Origin: Cloacibacterium sp047601505
GTDB lineage: Bacteria > Bacteroidota > Bacteroidia > Flavobacteriales > Weeksellaceae
NCBI RefSeq assembly: GCF_047601505.1
Contig: NZ_JASGJD010000001.1
Span: forward strand, 1,736,001-1,800,000
Length of the DNA stretch: 64,000 nucleotides
Direction: 5' to 3'
The notes below the pieces were generated by a model. The model searched no databases, was not told the origin of the DNA, and saw only the letters and a program-made list of their open reading frames with translations. Below are positions 27,190-36,872 of the stretch, in pieces (the first letter of the stretch is position 1; each line of letters starts with the position of its first letter). Made by a program: the position numbers and the translations under genes.

Positions 27190-27197
27190 CTTTTTTA

Positions 27198-27228
27198 GCA
27201 CTTATCTTCAATGGTAAGTGTTTTTTTT
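27198..27228 (+). terminator. terminator after tRNA-Ala
   Basis: CACTTA (27199-27204) pairs with TAAGTG (27215-27220), followed by eight Ts. Confidence 0.75.
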
Positions 27229-27237
27229 ATTAAAATA

Positions 27238-28566
27238 TTATATTAGCCAACCTTCAAAGGAACTGCCATTTTCGGTTTTTCTGTAAGTAAGATATCCGTT
27301 GTGTGCTTCCATAATGCTTTTGGCAAGAGTAAGCCCAATTCCAGAACCGTTTTGACGAGTTGTGAAAAAAGGTAAGAAAATTTTGTTGGCAATTTTTTCG
27401 TCTATTCCGCCGCCGTTGTCTTCTACTTTTATTAAGATTCTATTGTTAAATTCTTGTAATTCAATGCTTATTTTCTTTTGAGTTTGAAGATTTTCTAGCG
27501 CAAAAATAGAATTGGTAATCAGGTTTACCAGCACACGTTCTATCATTTTTTCGTCAGCTTTGATATGGAAATCTTTTAAATTTAAAACAATTTCGATGTT
27601 CTTGTTTTTAAATTCGGTATTGAAAATTTTCAAAACATTTTCTACACAATTTTTCAGATTAAAATGTGTTTTTTTCGGTTTTGGAAGCTCTGCAACTTGC
27701 CTATAACTGTCTATAAAATGCAATAACTGTTGAGATTTTGAATTGATGATTTTTAGGCTGTCTTTTATATCATCTTGGTCTTCTTTCGTTAATTCTTCTT
27801 GCTCTGTAATGTATTCAAGATTGTGAACCAAACTGTTTACCGGCGTTAAAGTGTTCAGTAATTCGTGCGAAATTACCTTCATAAGATTATTCCACGCTAA
27901 TTTTTCTTTTTTATCAATAATTTTCTGGATAGATTCTAAAGAAATCACACAAAAATCGTTGTGTTGAGTTGTAATTCTAGATGTTCGAATCGAGTAAGAT
28001 TGTTTGCTGCTTTCTTGTATGGAAACATCTATAAAATCTTGCGAATCTTGGTAAGAAGTCTTCTCAATTAAGTTATAAAATTCTGGAATTTTACTTTCAT
28101 AAAAACTCCAATTGTTGTATTTCGGGATTTTCAGAATATTCATAAAACTGGGATTACAATAGAAAACCTGCCAGTTTTTTTCTTCTTTGTTTTTGCTTAG
28201 AATAATGAGTCCGATTTCTAATTTATTCAGAATGGTGTCGTATAAATTTTTGTAAGAATAAAGCTGGTTGTGCTCTTCTTTGCTTTGATAATAAAGTTTT
28301 ACAGAAGCATTTTTAAGGTCATCAAAATGTTCTTTTTTAGGGAAAAGTGAAAAATCTTTTTGCAGAATAGAAGTGATGATTTTCTCTGTTTCTTTAATTT
28401 TTGCCGAGATGAGAACATAACAATATCCCATCAAAATGCAAGAAAACGACGCAAAAAGAAGAGTGCTGAAAAATAGTTTTTCAATCCAAAAATGATAGGC
28501 AATAATCCCGAATACAATGCCCAAAATGCTGAAAAATAACCACTGAAGAAAATAATGTTTTTTCAT
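27238..28566 (-). CDS. NtrB-like sensor histidine kinase
   Basis: 442 residues: two N-terminal transmembrane helices (about 8-25 and 31-55), a PAS-like segment (about 105-215) and a HisKA domain with H234 in VISHELLNTLTP. The HATPase domain has NLITNSIFALE, VEDNGGGIDEK and GSGIGLTLAKSIM. It lies 23 bases downstream of a sigma-54 response regulator on the same strand, making a two-gene unit. The pair diverges from an efflux operon that it probably controls. The signal is unknown; with an almost loop-less membrane hairpin, the sensor probably reads a membrane or cytoplasmic cue. Confidence 0.9.
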   Translation of the reverse strand: MKKHYFLQWLFFSILGIVFGIIAYHFWIEKLFFSTLLFASFSCILMGYCYVLISAKIKETEKIITSILQKDFSLFPKKEHFDDLKNASVKLYYQSKEEHNQLYSYKNLYDTILNKLEIGLIILSKNKEEKNWQVFYCNPSFMNILKIPKYNNWSFYESKIPEFYNLIEKTSYQDSQDFIDVSIQESSKQSYSIRTSRITTQHNDFCVISLESIQKIIDKKEKLAWNNLMKVISHELLNTLTPVNSLVHNLEYITEQEELTKEDQDDIKDSLKIINSKSQQLLHFIDSYRQVAELPKPKKTHFNLKNCVENVLKIFNTEFKNKNIEIVLNLKDFHIKADEKMIERVLVNLITNSIFALENLQTQKKISIELQEFNNRILIKVEDNGGGIDEKIANKIFLPFFTTRQNGSGIGLTLAKSIMEAHNGYLTYRKTENGSSFEGWLI

Positions 28567-28589
28567 TTTTTAGTTCAAATTTTTCTTTT

Positions 28590-29924
28590 TTATATTCCAA
28601 ATTTCTCCATTCTTCGATATAATGATGCTCTTGTTAAACCTAAAGCTTCAGCTGCCAAAGTAATATTTCCTTTGTGTTTTTTCAACGCATTTTTAATCAT
28701 TTTTTCTTCCATTTCTTCTAAATTTAAAGAAGTGATTTGTTCTTCAGAAGCAGAATGAGAGAGAGAAAGTTTAATATTTTCGTTCTCAGACAAAATAATT
28801 TCTCGTTCTACAGAATGCTCTAATTCTCTTATATTTCCTGGGAAATGATAATTCTGCACTTCTTCCAAGTTTGTAATTTTGAGGTTGCTTTTCCCATATT
28901 TTTTTTCATATTTTTTGATGAAAAATTCGGTTAAAGAAGCAATATCTTCTTTTCTTTCTCGCAAAGGAGGCAATTCTACTTCTACAGTGTTGATTCGGAA
29001 ATACAAATCTTCTCTGAAGGTGTTCTCCGAAATCATTTTTTTCAAATCAGCATTGGTAGCAAAAATAAAACGAACATCTGGAAAGCGTTCTTTGGTTTCT
29101 CCAATTCTAGAAAGTTTTTTGGTCTGAATTAGAGTCAATAATTTTTGTTGAAGTTGAGGAGTCAAATTTCCAATTTCGTCTAAGAAAACGGTTCCTCCAT
29201 CAGCATTTTCAATTTTTCCTGCTTTGTCTGTTTTTGCATCGGTAAAAGCTCCTTTTGAATAACCAAAAAGTTCTGCTTCGAACAAGTTTTCCGAAATTGA
29301 ACCCAAATCTATATGTACAAAAGGTTCGTTTTTTCTTTTGGAGTTTTGATGGATATATTCAGCCATAACATATTTTCCGGTTCCGTTTTCTCCCAAAAGC
29401 AAAAGATTTGCATCGGTAGCAGCCACTTTTTTGATGGTGTTGATGGCTTGCTGCATTTTCGGAGATTGCGTTTGCAATTCATAATTTTCTGCATTTTCTT
29501 GAAGATTTTCCCATTGTGAAAGTTTTTTATTTTTTCTAGAAATATCTACCGCAAGATTTACAGAAGCATAGAGTTTTTCGTTGTTCCAAGGTTTTAGAAT
29601 AAAATCGGTTGCGCCATTTTTCAGAGCTTCTACTGCCAATTCTACTTCGCCGTAAGCCGTCATCAGAATAACAGGGACGTCTTTATCAATTTCTTTAATT
29701 TCAGAAAGCCAATACAAACCTTCTTTTCCGTCTTCAAAACCTCTTCGGAAATTCATATCCAAAAGAATAACATCAATTTGATGATTTTGAAGAGCCGTAA
29801 TAATTTTATTAGGAGAATTAATGGTAACTACTTCTGTGAAAAATTTTTTGAGCCAAACTCTCGCCGAAAACAAAATGTCTTCGTCGTCATCTACAATTAA
29901 AATTCCTGCTTCTTTTTTTCGCAT
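28590..29924 (-). CDS. NtrC-family sigma-54-dependent response regulator
   Basis: 444 residues. The receiver domain carries D56 in VILLDMNF. The AAA+ domain has Walker A GENGTGK, the sigma-54 contact loop in the form GAFTDA (consensus GAFTGA) and Walker B GGTVFLDEIG. The C-terminal Fis-type HTH is AAEALGLTRASLYRRMEKFGI. It activates sigma-54 RNA polymerase from an upstream palindrome. Such a palindrome and a -24/-12-like promoter lie in the 222-base gap to the divergent efflux operon. The kinase gene follows directly. Confidence 0.93.
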   Translation of the reverse strand: MRKKEAGILIVDDDEDILFSARVWLKKFFTEVVTINSPNKIITALQNHQIDVILLDMNFRRGFEDGKEGLYWLSEIKEIDKDVPVILMTAYGEVELAVEALKNGATDFILKPWNNEKLYASVNLAVDISRKNKKLSQWENLQENAENYELQTQSPKMQQAINTIKKVAATDANLLLLGENGTGKYVMAEYIHQNSKRKNEPFVHIDLGSISENLFEAELFGYSKGAFTDAKTDKAGKIENADGGTVFLDEIGNLTPQLQQKLLTLIQTKKLSRIGETKERFPDVRFIFATNADLKKMISENTFREDLYFRINTVEVELPPLRERKEDIASLTEFFIKKYEKKYGKSNLKITNLEEVQNYHFPGNIRELEHSVEREIILSENENIKLSLSHSASEEQITSLNLEEMEEKMIKNALKKHKGNITLAAEALGLTRASLYRRMEKFGI

Positions 29925-30009
29925 ATTTTTATTTTATCAGAAATGATTTCAGTTGATTTTAGCAATTCAAACTTAAGAAAACAAAATTTTTAACTTTTCA
30001 ATTGTTCAT

Positions 30010-30032
30010 TTTCGAACGAAAAGTGTTCGAAA
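30010..30032. promoter_or_regulatory. upstream activating palindrome for the sigma-54 regulator
   Basis: TTTCGAAC (30010-30017) and GTTCGAAA (30025-30032) form an exact 8-bp inverted repeat with a 7-base spacer. Its centre is about 85 bases upstream of the -24-like element, the usual distance for an NtrC-type enhancer. Confidence 0.65.
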
Positions 30033-30103
30033 TCGGACAGTTTTTATTTTGTTTTGATTTGAATTTCTTCTCATTATCAGTGTTTTATAACTTTTTAAAT
30101 TTG

Positions 30104-30118
30104 TGGCATTCAGCTTGT
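30104..30118 (+). promoter_or_regulatory. putative sigma-54 promoter of the efflux operon
   Basis: TGGCATTCAGCTTGT fits TGGCAC-N5-TTGC with the key GG and a TTG at correct spacing; T replaces C at the final position. It lies 29 bases before the adaptor start. Confidence 0.6.
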
Positions 30119-30146
30119 GTAATATATTGTAAATCAATTCACTGTA

Positions 30147-31391
30147 ATGGATACGAAATTAGAAAAAAAACAATCTAAACTCAAAATTATTTTAATTATT
30201 TCCGCAATTATTATTGCTGTAATTCTTTTTTCTGTTTATTTTTTGAAGCAGAAAAAAACGTATAATATTCCGTCAGACGAAATGCAAATTTCAGAAGTAA
30301 CGTATGGTAAATTCGAAGATATGTTGATGATTACAGCTCAATCTCAATCTCTTCATTCTTCTTTGGTAAATGTTTTGGAAGGCGGAATGGTAAAAGAAAT
30401 TTATGCAGAAGACGGACAAATGGTGCACAAAGGCGAACCGCTTGCTAGAATTTATAATCCAAATACAGAATTCAATTTCATGAATCAGGAAACGGGAATT
30501 ATGCAGCAAATTAGCCAAATGAGAAGTTCACTTTTAGAACTAAAAAATCAGGAATTCAATCAAAATAAAGAATTATTGCAATCTCAGAACGATTACAACA
30601 CGGCTTTGCAAACGTATAATCTTCAAAAAAGATTGTATGACGCTGAAATTGGAAGAAAAACAGAATTTGATTTGGCAAAACAAAATTTAGAATATCAGAA
30701 AAAACGAAAACAATTGACAGAACAAGGTATTCAAAATGAAAATAAATCTAGAAATCAACAAATTGCAGATGTTAATAAATCTATCGGGCAAATGCAGAAA
30801 AGTTTGGATGTTCTGAGAAATAACAAAAATAATTTCTTGATTTTGGCTCCTGAAACAGGCAGATTGTCTTCTTTCAATATTAATTTGGGCGAAAATCTTA
30901 CTTCTGGACAAAGCATTGGAAAAATAGATTTGATGGACGGTTATAAATTGGTGGCAAAAATAGACGAATACTACATCAATAAACTTCAACCTGGGATTAA
31001 AGGAACTTTGGACAATATAGACCAATCGTATAAAGTAATCGTTACCAAGATTTTACCAGAAGTGAAAGACGGACAATTCTCTGCTGAACTTAATTTTTCA
31101 GACGAAAACAAACCTAAAGATTTAAGAATTGGGATGACTTTCGGAGTGAAATTAAAACTTTCTGCCGATACACAAAGCATGATGATTCCGAAAGGAAATT
31201 TCTTTAAAGATTCTAACGGGAAATGGGTTTTTGTTGTAAAAGGAAATAAAGCCGAAAAACGAAACGTAACTTTGGGAAGAGAAAATACATTGTATTATGA
31301 AGTGGTTTCGGGATTGAAAAACGGCGAAAAAGTAATCACTTCAGATTATACAGATTATAAAAATTATGAAATTTTAGAAATTAAAAAATAA
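30147..31391 (+). CDS. HlyD/MacA-type periplasmic adaptor
   Basis: 414 residues: one N-terminal transmembrane helix (about 13-30), a lipoyl-like half (MVKEIYAEDGQMVHKGEPLARI), a long coiled-coil hairpin (about 110-225, rich in Gln/Lys/Asn), the second lipoyl half (APETGRLSSFNINLGENLTSGQSIG) and beta-barrel/membrane-proximal domains. It bridges an inner-membrane exporter and TolC. It is the first gene of a seven-gene run on the plus strand ending in a TolC homologue and abuts the next gene with no gap. Confidence 0.9.
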   Translation: MDTKLEKKQSKLKIILIISAIIIAVILFSVYFLKQKKTYNIPSDEMQISEVTYGKFEDMLMITAQSQSLHSSLVNVLEGGMVKEIYAEDGQMVHKGEPLARIYNPNTEFNFMNQETGIMQQISQMRSSLLELKNQEFNQNKELLQSQNDYNTALQTYNLQKRLYDAEIGRKTEFDLAKQNLEYQKKRKQLTEQGIQNENKSRNQQIADVNKSIGQMQKSLDVLRNNKNNFLILAPETGRLSSFNINLGENLTSGQSIGKIDLMDGYKLVAKIDEYYINKLQPGIKGTLDNIDQSYKVIVTKILPEVKDGQFSAELNFSDENKPKDLRIGMTFGVKLKLSADTQSMMIPKGNFFKDSNGKWVFVVKGNKAEKRNVTLGRENTLYYEVVSGLKNGEKVITSDYTDYKNYEILEIKK

Positions 31392-32801
31392 ATGAAAATG
31401 GTTTTGAAAAAGAAAATTTTAGGAGTTTGTGTTTTTTTTGCTTCGGTTTTTGGTTTTTCGCAAGAAAAATTGATTCCTAAAGTTGATGAAAGAGTAGAAG
31501 CGGTAAGTATTGTTTTTAGACTTGCAGGCGCAGAAGAATACAGCAGAAATGACAATGAAAAATATGCAGAAGACATCAGGACTTATTTTGAACCTTTTAA
31601 AAATTCAGAAATTATAGAATTTATTAAAGAAAATAGAAACCAAAATGGTTTGGGAAATGATGCTGTAATGTCTATGGCGACTCATATTTCTTTCGAAAAA
31701 AATAAATTCAAGTTGATAACAGAAAAAGAAAATACTTTAGACAAAAGATGGGCAAAAGTAGATATTAAGAAGTTTGTTTCACTGTTGAATGAATTCTATA
31801 AAAAAACAAATTTTCAGGAATTTTTTAACAATCACGCTCAGGATTATGCAAAAGCAGAGAAAGAATATGAGAAAGTTGTTCTGAGTGATTTTAACCAAAA
31901 TTGGTATTCTAAATTCTATGGAAAAACGCCTAATGAAGAGTATAAAATTATTTTAGGCTTTGGAAACGGTGGCGGGAATTATGGCATAAAAGTAAATCCT
32001 AAAAATGGCAAAACTATCGTAAATGCAATAGTTGGAGTTTGGAATTTTGATGAAAACGGAGAGGCGAAATTTGATAAAAATGAGTTTCAAGCATTGTTAA
32101 TTCACGAATTCAATCATTCTTTTATCAATTATATTTTAGAGATGAAAGATTATCATGCTCAATTGCAAAATTCATCTGAAAAAATCTACAAATTGGTTGA
32201 AAAAGAGATGAAATCTCAAGCTTACGGAAACTGGGAAACAATGATTAACGAAAGTTTGGTGAGAGCTTCTGTCATTCGATATATGATAGATAATAATTAC
32301 TCTCAAAAAGAAATTAATGAAGAAATTTTGATACAAAGAGGGCGTAAATTTCTTTGGATTAAAGAATTGGTAGATTTGCTTGGAAACTACGAACAAAACA
32401 GACAAAAATATCCAACTTTAGAAAGCTTTTATCCAGAAATTATAGCGTTTTATAATAATTTAGAACCTAATTTGAAAACCTTAATTAACCATCAACCGAA
32501 AGTAGTTTCTGTATCGCCAGACATTTGGAATAAAGAAGATGTAGATGCAAGTATTACAGAAATTACCGTCAATTTTAGTACAAAACTTTCTTCGGAAAGA
32601 ATGAACGTGAAGGTTGGCAATTTGGGAATGGAGCATTTTCCGTTGAAGCAAAGTTTAGGTTTTGAGAATGAAAATAAATCGATAAAATTTAAAGTAGAAC
32701 TAAAACCAAATACAGAATACGAATTTATTCTCGGAAACAGATTTAGAGACCAAGCAGGATTTCCATTAGAAGAAACCACGATAAAATTCAAAACAAAATA
32801 A
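31392..32801 (+). CDS. secreted zincin-like protein (DUF4932-like) with C-terminal Ig-like domain
   Basis: 469 residues; the signal peptide ends FGFSQ. A HExxH zinc motif is present as H238-E239-F-N-H242 in LLIHEFNHSF, with a candidate third ligand E287 in MINESLVRA. The body fits DUF4932-type putative metallopeptidases. The last 100 residues (PKVVSVSPDIWNKEDVDASITEITVNFS) form a Big-5/Ig-like domain. It is placed inside an efflux operon between the adaptor and a GIN-domain protein, beginning right at the adaptor stop. Proteolytic activity is predicted from the motif only. Met-3 is an alternative start. Confidence 0.8.
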   Translation: MKMVLKKKILGVCVFFASVFGFSQEKLIPKVDERVEAVSIVFRLAGAEEYSRNDNEKYAEDIRTYFEPFKNSEIIEFIKENRNQNGLGNDAVMSMATHISFEKNKFKLITEKENTLDKRWAKVDIKKFVSLLNEFYKKTNFQEFFNNHAQDYAKAEKEYEKVVLSDFNQNWYSKFYGKTPNEEYKIILGFGNGGGNYGIKVNPKNGKTIVNAIVGVWNFDENGEAKFDKNEFQALLIHEFNHSFINYILEMKDYHAQLQNSSEKIYKLVEKEMKSQAYGNWETMINESLVRASVIRYMIDNNYSQKEINEEILIQRGRKFLWIKELVDLLGNYEQNRQKYPTLESFYPEIIAFYNNLEPNLKTLINHQPKVVSVSPDIWNKEDVDASITEITVNFSTKLSSERMNVKVGNLGMEHFPLKQSLGFENENKSIKFKVELKPNTEYEFILGNRFRDQAGFPLEETTIKFKTK

Positions 32802-32806
32802 AAATT

Positions 32807-33505
32807 ATGAAAAATATTTTAACATTATTCATTGGAGCGGTGATGCTACAATCTTGCATCATTATAAGAACAGATAGAGACGGCGTTTACAGAAATTATG
32901 ACAACTCAGAAAAAGTACAAGATTTTGCAGGAAAACCAATGGAAAGCAGAGATTTTGAGGTGAAAAAATTCTCAGAAATTAAAGCGAATTCTGCTATGAA
33001 AGTTTACATAAAAAAAGCAGCTCAACAAAAAGTTGTGGTAAACTCTAACGCAATTAATTACATCGTAGTTTCGTCTGAAAACGGAATTTTAAAAGTAGAA
33101 TATAACAATCAAAATAATTCTATAAACAATGTAAATGCAGAAGTTACGGTTTATACGCCAGATTTTGAGAGACTTTCTGCTTCTAGCGCAGGACAAATCT
33201 TCATTAATGATGATTTTCAATTGAATAAATTAAAAATAAATCTTGACAGTGCAGGAAAAGTAACGGGAAATATTTTTGCGGAAAAATTATTTGTAAATGT
33301 TTCCAGTGCCGCATTTTTAGAGTCTAAAGTTCAATCTAAAATCATTGAAATTGATGCGAGTTCTGCTTCTAAAGTAAATTTGAGCGGAAGTACGGAAGAA
33401 ATTAAAATAAATGCTACTAGCGTTGCAAAAATTAATCTTGAAAATTTGAAATACAAAAATATTCAGCAAGAAAGCAGTTCTTTAGCTAAAATTTATGTGA
33501 AATAA
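32807..33505 (+). CDS. DUF2807 (GIN domain) lipoprotein
   Basis: 232 residues. The lipobox LQSC places the acylated cysteine near residue 17. From about residue 50 the sequence is a parallel beta-helix-like DUF2807 head-GIN domain: FEVKKFSEIKANSAMKVYIKKA, then repeated SSAG/SSA/SAS turns. Such proteins are frequent in Bacteroidetes and are thought to bind at the cell surface; no activity is known. It starts six bases after the zincin gene and precedes the ABC ATPase gene by 34 bases. Confidence 0.85.
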   Translation: MKNILTLFIGAVMLQSCIIIRTDRDGVYRNYDNSEKVQDFAGKPMESRDFEVKKFSEIKANSAMKVYIKKAAQQKVVVNSNAINYIVVSSENGILKVEYNNQNNSINNVNAEVTVYTPDFERLSASSAGQIFINDDFQLNKLKINLDSAGKVTGNIFAEKLFVNVSSAAFLESKVQSKIIEIDASSASKVNLSGSTEEIKINATSVAKINLENLKYKNIQQESSSLAKIYVK

Positions 33506-33539
33506 TTCAAAAAAATCATCAACCAACAACTATAAAATT

Positions 33540-34262
33540 ATGATTACAACAAGCAATTTATCAAAAATCTATAAAACGGAAGACGTACAAACTACAGCGC
33601 TTAACAAAGTGAGCCTCAATATAAAACCTGGAGAATTTGTAGCAATAATGGGACCTTCAGGTTGTGGGAAATCTACTTTGTTGAATATTCTCGGGCTTTT
33701 GGATGCGGCTTCAGAAGGTTCTTATCTTTTTGAAACTACAGAAACTGTAGGAACTTCTGAGAAGAAAAAATCTGATATCAGAAAGAAAAATATTGGGTTT
33801 ATTTTTCAGAACTTTAATTTGATTGATGAATTAACTGTTTATGAAAACATAGAACTTCCATTAATCTACAACGGTGTTTCTTCCTCAGAAAGAAAAAAAC
33901 GTGTAGAAGAAATTATGGAGAAAATTAACATTGCACATCGTGCAAAACATTATCCACAGCAACTTTCTGGCGGTCAACAGCAACGTGCTGCTGTTGCCAG
34001 AGCTTTGGTAACGAGACCAAAATTAATTCTTGCCGACGAACCAACTGGAAATCTTGATAGTTCTAACGGAAACGAAGTAATGAATCTTTTGGCAGAACTT
34101 CACCGCGAAGGTTCTACCATCGTAATGGTAACACACTCTTCTTATGATGCTGGTTTTGCATCAAGAATTGTGAATATGAAAGATGGCGAAATCTACAGTG
34201 AAGAACATGCAACACAAAGAAAAGATGTTTTCGAAAAAGCTGATGCTAAGGATTTTGAATAA
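33540..34262 (+). CDS. MacB/LolD-type ABC transporter ATPase
   Basis: 240 residues: Walker A GPSGCGKST, Q-loop FIFQNFNLIDELTVYEN, signature LSGGQQQR, Walker B LILADEPTGNLDSSNG and the H-loop VTHSS. The lengthy Q-loop sequence and the DEPTGNLDS form are typical of the MacB/LolD/FtsE class that drives mechanotransmission through FtsX-type permeases. Two such permeases follow. A word-repeat stem-loop begins immediately after its stop codon. Confidence 0.95.
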   Translation: MITTSNLSKIYKTEDVQTTALNKVSLNIKPGEFVAIMGPSGCGKSTLLNILGLLDAASEGSYLFETTETVGTSEKKKSDIRKKNIGFIFQNFNLIDELTVYENIELPLIYNGVSSSERKKRVEEIMEKINIAHRAKHYPQQLSGGQQQRAAVARALVTRPKLILADEPTGNLDSSNGNEVMNLLAELHREGSTIVMVTHSSYDAGFASRIVNMKDGEIYSEEHATQRKDVFEKADAKDFE

Positions 34263-34263
34263 A

Positions 34264-34356
34264 AAGTCAGAAGATGGAAGACGGAAGTCCGAAGTTGCAT
34301 ACTACTTAAATTTTAATTTTTAATCATCCGACATCCAGCTTCGGACATCGGACAAA
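34264..34356. repeat. intergenic stem-loop, copy 1 of 3 in the efflux operon
   Basis: Left arm of GGAAG/CGGAAG words, AT-rich centre, right arm of CATCCGAC/TTCGGAC words. GTCCGAAG (34287-34294) pairs exactly with CTTCGGAC (34339-34346). It is nearly identical to copies at 36779 and 39307. Confidence 0.85.
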
Positions 34357-34366
34357 ATGAACAATT

Positions 34367-36778
34367 ATGCTTAAAAACTGGCTCAAAATAGCATTTATCA
34401 ATTATAAAAAGAACTGGCTTTCTACGTTTATCAATTTATTTGGATTAACGGTAGGTTTAACTGGTTTTATGCTCATTCTCATGCATTGGAATGACGAAGA
34501 ATCTTACGAAAAATGGAATCCCAAAAAGGATAATATCTACTATTTTCAAACGTATAATAAAAAGGAAAATACTTATGGAGCTGCTATTTCTGTTCCGTTA
34601 GCAGAAAATGCAAAGAAAAGAATCTCAGAAGTTGAGGATTTTGTTTTAATGACGAATACAGGGAGTGCTTACAAGATGACGACTAAGTATAAATCTGTTT
34701 ACCAAGAAAATGGTTTTGCTTTTTCGGAGAACTTTTTTAATTTTTTTCCTTTCAAACTAATTTCTGGAAGTTATAAAAATGCTTTGAAAAATGATACTGA
34801 TATTATTATTTCAAAACAAACAGCACTGAATCTTTTTGGTAAAATAGATGTGATAGGAGAAACCATTAAAATTAACACCACTAATTTTATTGTAACCGCA
34901 GTTTACGAATTGCCAGAAGGAAATAGCCAGATAAACCCAAATTTTGTTATAAAACCAGCCGACCAATTAAAAAATGATAAAGAACAATGGGGAAATTTCA
35001 ATTATGGTTGTTTTTTTATGTTGAAAAAAGGTGCAGACCCAAGAACTTTTGAGAAAAAATTTCTAGATATTATTATGCTCAGAGCAAAGTTGCAATCTAA
35101 AGGTTCTGGCATTACGCCTCAGCAATATATTGATATGTATGGTCCTACAGATTCTTTGCTTACTCCTTTAGATAAAATAAAATTGCACGCAAAATCTACT
35201 TGGTTTGGAATGCCAGATTTTAAAACGTTATTAATTCTGTTTACACTATCTGTTCTTATTGTAATTCTTTCGGCGATTAATTTTATTAATCTGAAAACCG
35301 CTCAATCATCGCAACGTGCTAAAGAAGTGGGGGTAAGAAAAGCCATTGGAAGCAGTAAATTTTCATTAATTTTTCAATTTTTACTAGAAACATTTATCAT
35401 TTGTATCATGTCGTATTTTCTTTCACTCGTTTTAACGGAAATTTTGTTGCCAAGTTTCAACAAATTCTTTAACAAAGAAATTACAATGAACGATTGGCGA
35501 ATTTATTTCTATTCTTTATTGATGGTTTTGGTAGTGACTTTAATTTCTGGGATTATTCCTGCAATTTATTTGTCAAATTTCAAAGCAATTGAAACTTTGA
35601 AAGGCAATTTTTCGAGAAGCAAACATGGGATTTGGCTTAGAAACGGAATTCTTTCTATTCAATTGGTTATTTCATCTTTTTTCATTATTGGTGGTTTAAT
35701 TGTTCACAGCCAAGTAAAATATATGATGAATAAAGATTTGGGTTATGACGGCAAACAAGTTTATCAAATTAATTTTAATGAATACGGACAAAAACCTTGG
35801 CTAAAATATGAAAGATTGAAAGCGGAAATGTCTAAAATTTCTGGTGTTGAAAGCATTTCTTATTCCGAAGTTCCTCCAGGAACATATAATTTTAGCAATT
35901 CTAACATGGATTATATGGATACAAGCATCCAAGCGCAACACGGTTCTATGGATTATGATTATCTTCAGTTTATTGGAGTTAAACTTCTAAAAGGGCGTTG
36001 GCTAAATCCGAAATTGGCATCAGATACCATTAATACAGTGTTAGTAAATGAAGCTTTTGTGAGAAAATTTGGTTGGACAAACGACCAAGCTATGAAGAGA
36101 GAAATTAAACCAGGATTTGACTATAAACCGTATAAAATTGTAGGAATTGTAAAAGATTTCAACATCCGAAGTTTGAAAAGCGAAGTAGAACCTATAATTT
36201 TTTTCCACTACAGAGAAACAGAATGGAAGCGTTTTAATATGAATAATATTCAGTTTAAAATAAAAGCAAATGATATTGACGGGACGGTAAACAGGATTAA
36301 AGATTATTGGACAAGCAAAGTAGAGCAAGGATATCCTTTTAATGGCTATTTCATCAATAAACAATTTGCAAAATCTTTCGAAAAATATCAAAAACAACAA
36401 ACGCTTTTTACGATTCTCAATGCTATGGTTTTAATGGTAGCTTTATTAGGATTATTTGCTTTGTCATCATTAATGATCGAGCAAAAACTGAAAGATGTAG
36501 CCATAAGAAAAACTTTAGGAGCTTCGGAAAGTACTTTGGTTTTTGGACTTACCAAACAATTCTTGTGGATTACAGCAATGGCAGTTTTTGTCAGCATTCC
36601 GATAAGTTTTTATCTGATGAATGAATGGTTGAAAGATTTCGCTTACAGAATAGATATGCCGGTTTTCCCGTATATATTTAGTTTAGTGATTTTACTTCTC
36701 TTAACTTTTGCAGTAGTAAGCATCAAAGCATACAGAGCTACAAAAGTAAACCTTGTGAAATATTTGAAATACGAATAA
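34367..36778 (+). CDS. FtsX/MacB-type ABC permease (first of two)
   Basis: 803 residues in the double-FtsX architecture: N-terminal helix (NWLSTFINLFGLTVGLTGFML), a periplasmic MacB core domain (about 45-280), three helices at about 285-400 ending with IPAIYLSNFKAIETLKG, then a second helix plus periplasmic domain and a final three-helix set with EQKLKDVAIRKTLGAS. MacB relatives move peptides, lipoproteins or toxins from the periplasm by mechanotransmission. It shares its N-terminal and C-terminal sequence with the next gene, indicating tandem duplication. Confidence 0.92.
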   Translation: MLKNWLKIAFINYKKNWLSTFINLFGLTVGLTGFMLILMHWNDEESYEKWNPKKDNIYYFQTYNKKENTYGAAISVPLAENAKKRISEVEDFVLMTNTGSAYKMTTKYKSVYQENGFAFSENFFNFFPFKLISGSYKNALKNDTDIIISKQTALNLFGKIDVIGETIKINTTNFIVTAVYELPEGNSQINPNFVIKPADQLKNDKEQWGNFNYGCFFMLKKGADPRTFEKKFLDIIMLRAKLQSKGSGITPQQYIDMYGPTDSLLTPLDKIKLHAKSTWFGMPDFKTLLILFTLSVLIVILSAINFINLKTAQSSQRAKEVGVRKAIGSSKFSLIFQFLLETFIICIMSYFLSLVLTEILLPSFNKFFNKEITMNDWRIYFYSLLMVLVVTLISGIIPAIYLSNFKAIETLKGNFSRSKHGIWLRNGILSIQLVISSFFIIGGLIVHSQVKYMMNKDLGYDGKQVYQINFNEYGQKPWLKYERLKAEMSKISGVESISYSEVPPGTYNFSNSNMDYMDTSIQAQHGSMDYDYLQFIGVKLLKGRWLNPKLASDTINTVLVNEAFVRKFGWTNDQAMKREIKPGFDYKPYKIVGIVKDFNIRSLKSEVEPIIFFHYRETEWKRFNMNNIQFKIKANDIDGTVNRIKDYWTSKVEQGYPFNGYFINKQFAKSFEKYQKQQTLFTILNAMVLMVALLGLFALSSLMIEQKLKDVAIRKTLGASESTLVFGLTKQFLWITAMAVFVSIPISFYLMNEWLKDFAYRIDMPVFPYIFSLVILLLLTFAVVSIKAYRATKVNLVKYLKYE

Positions 36779-36862
36779 GTTGGAAGACGGAAGTCCGAAG
36801 TTGCAAATTCCTTAAATTTTAATTTTTAATCATCCGACTTCCAGCTTCGGACATCGGACAAA
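36779..36862. repeat. intergenic stem-loop, copy 2 of 3 in the efflux operon
   Basis: It begins at the base after the permease stop. GTCCGAAG (36793-36800) pairs with CTTCGGAC (36845-36852). The central ATTTTAATTTTTAATCATCC is shared with the other copies. Confidence 0.85.
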
Positions 36863-36872
36863 ATAAACAACT

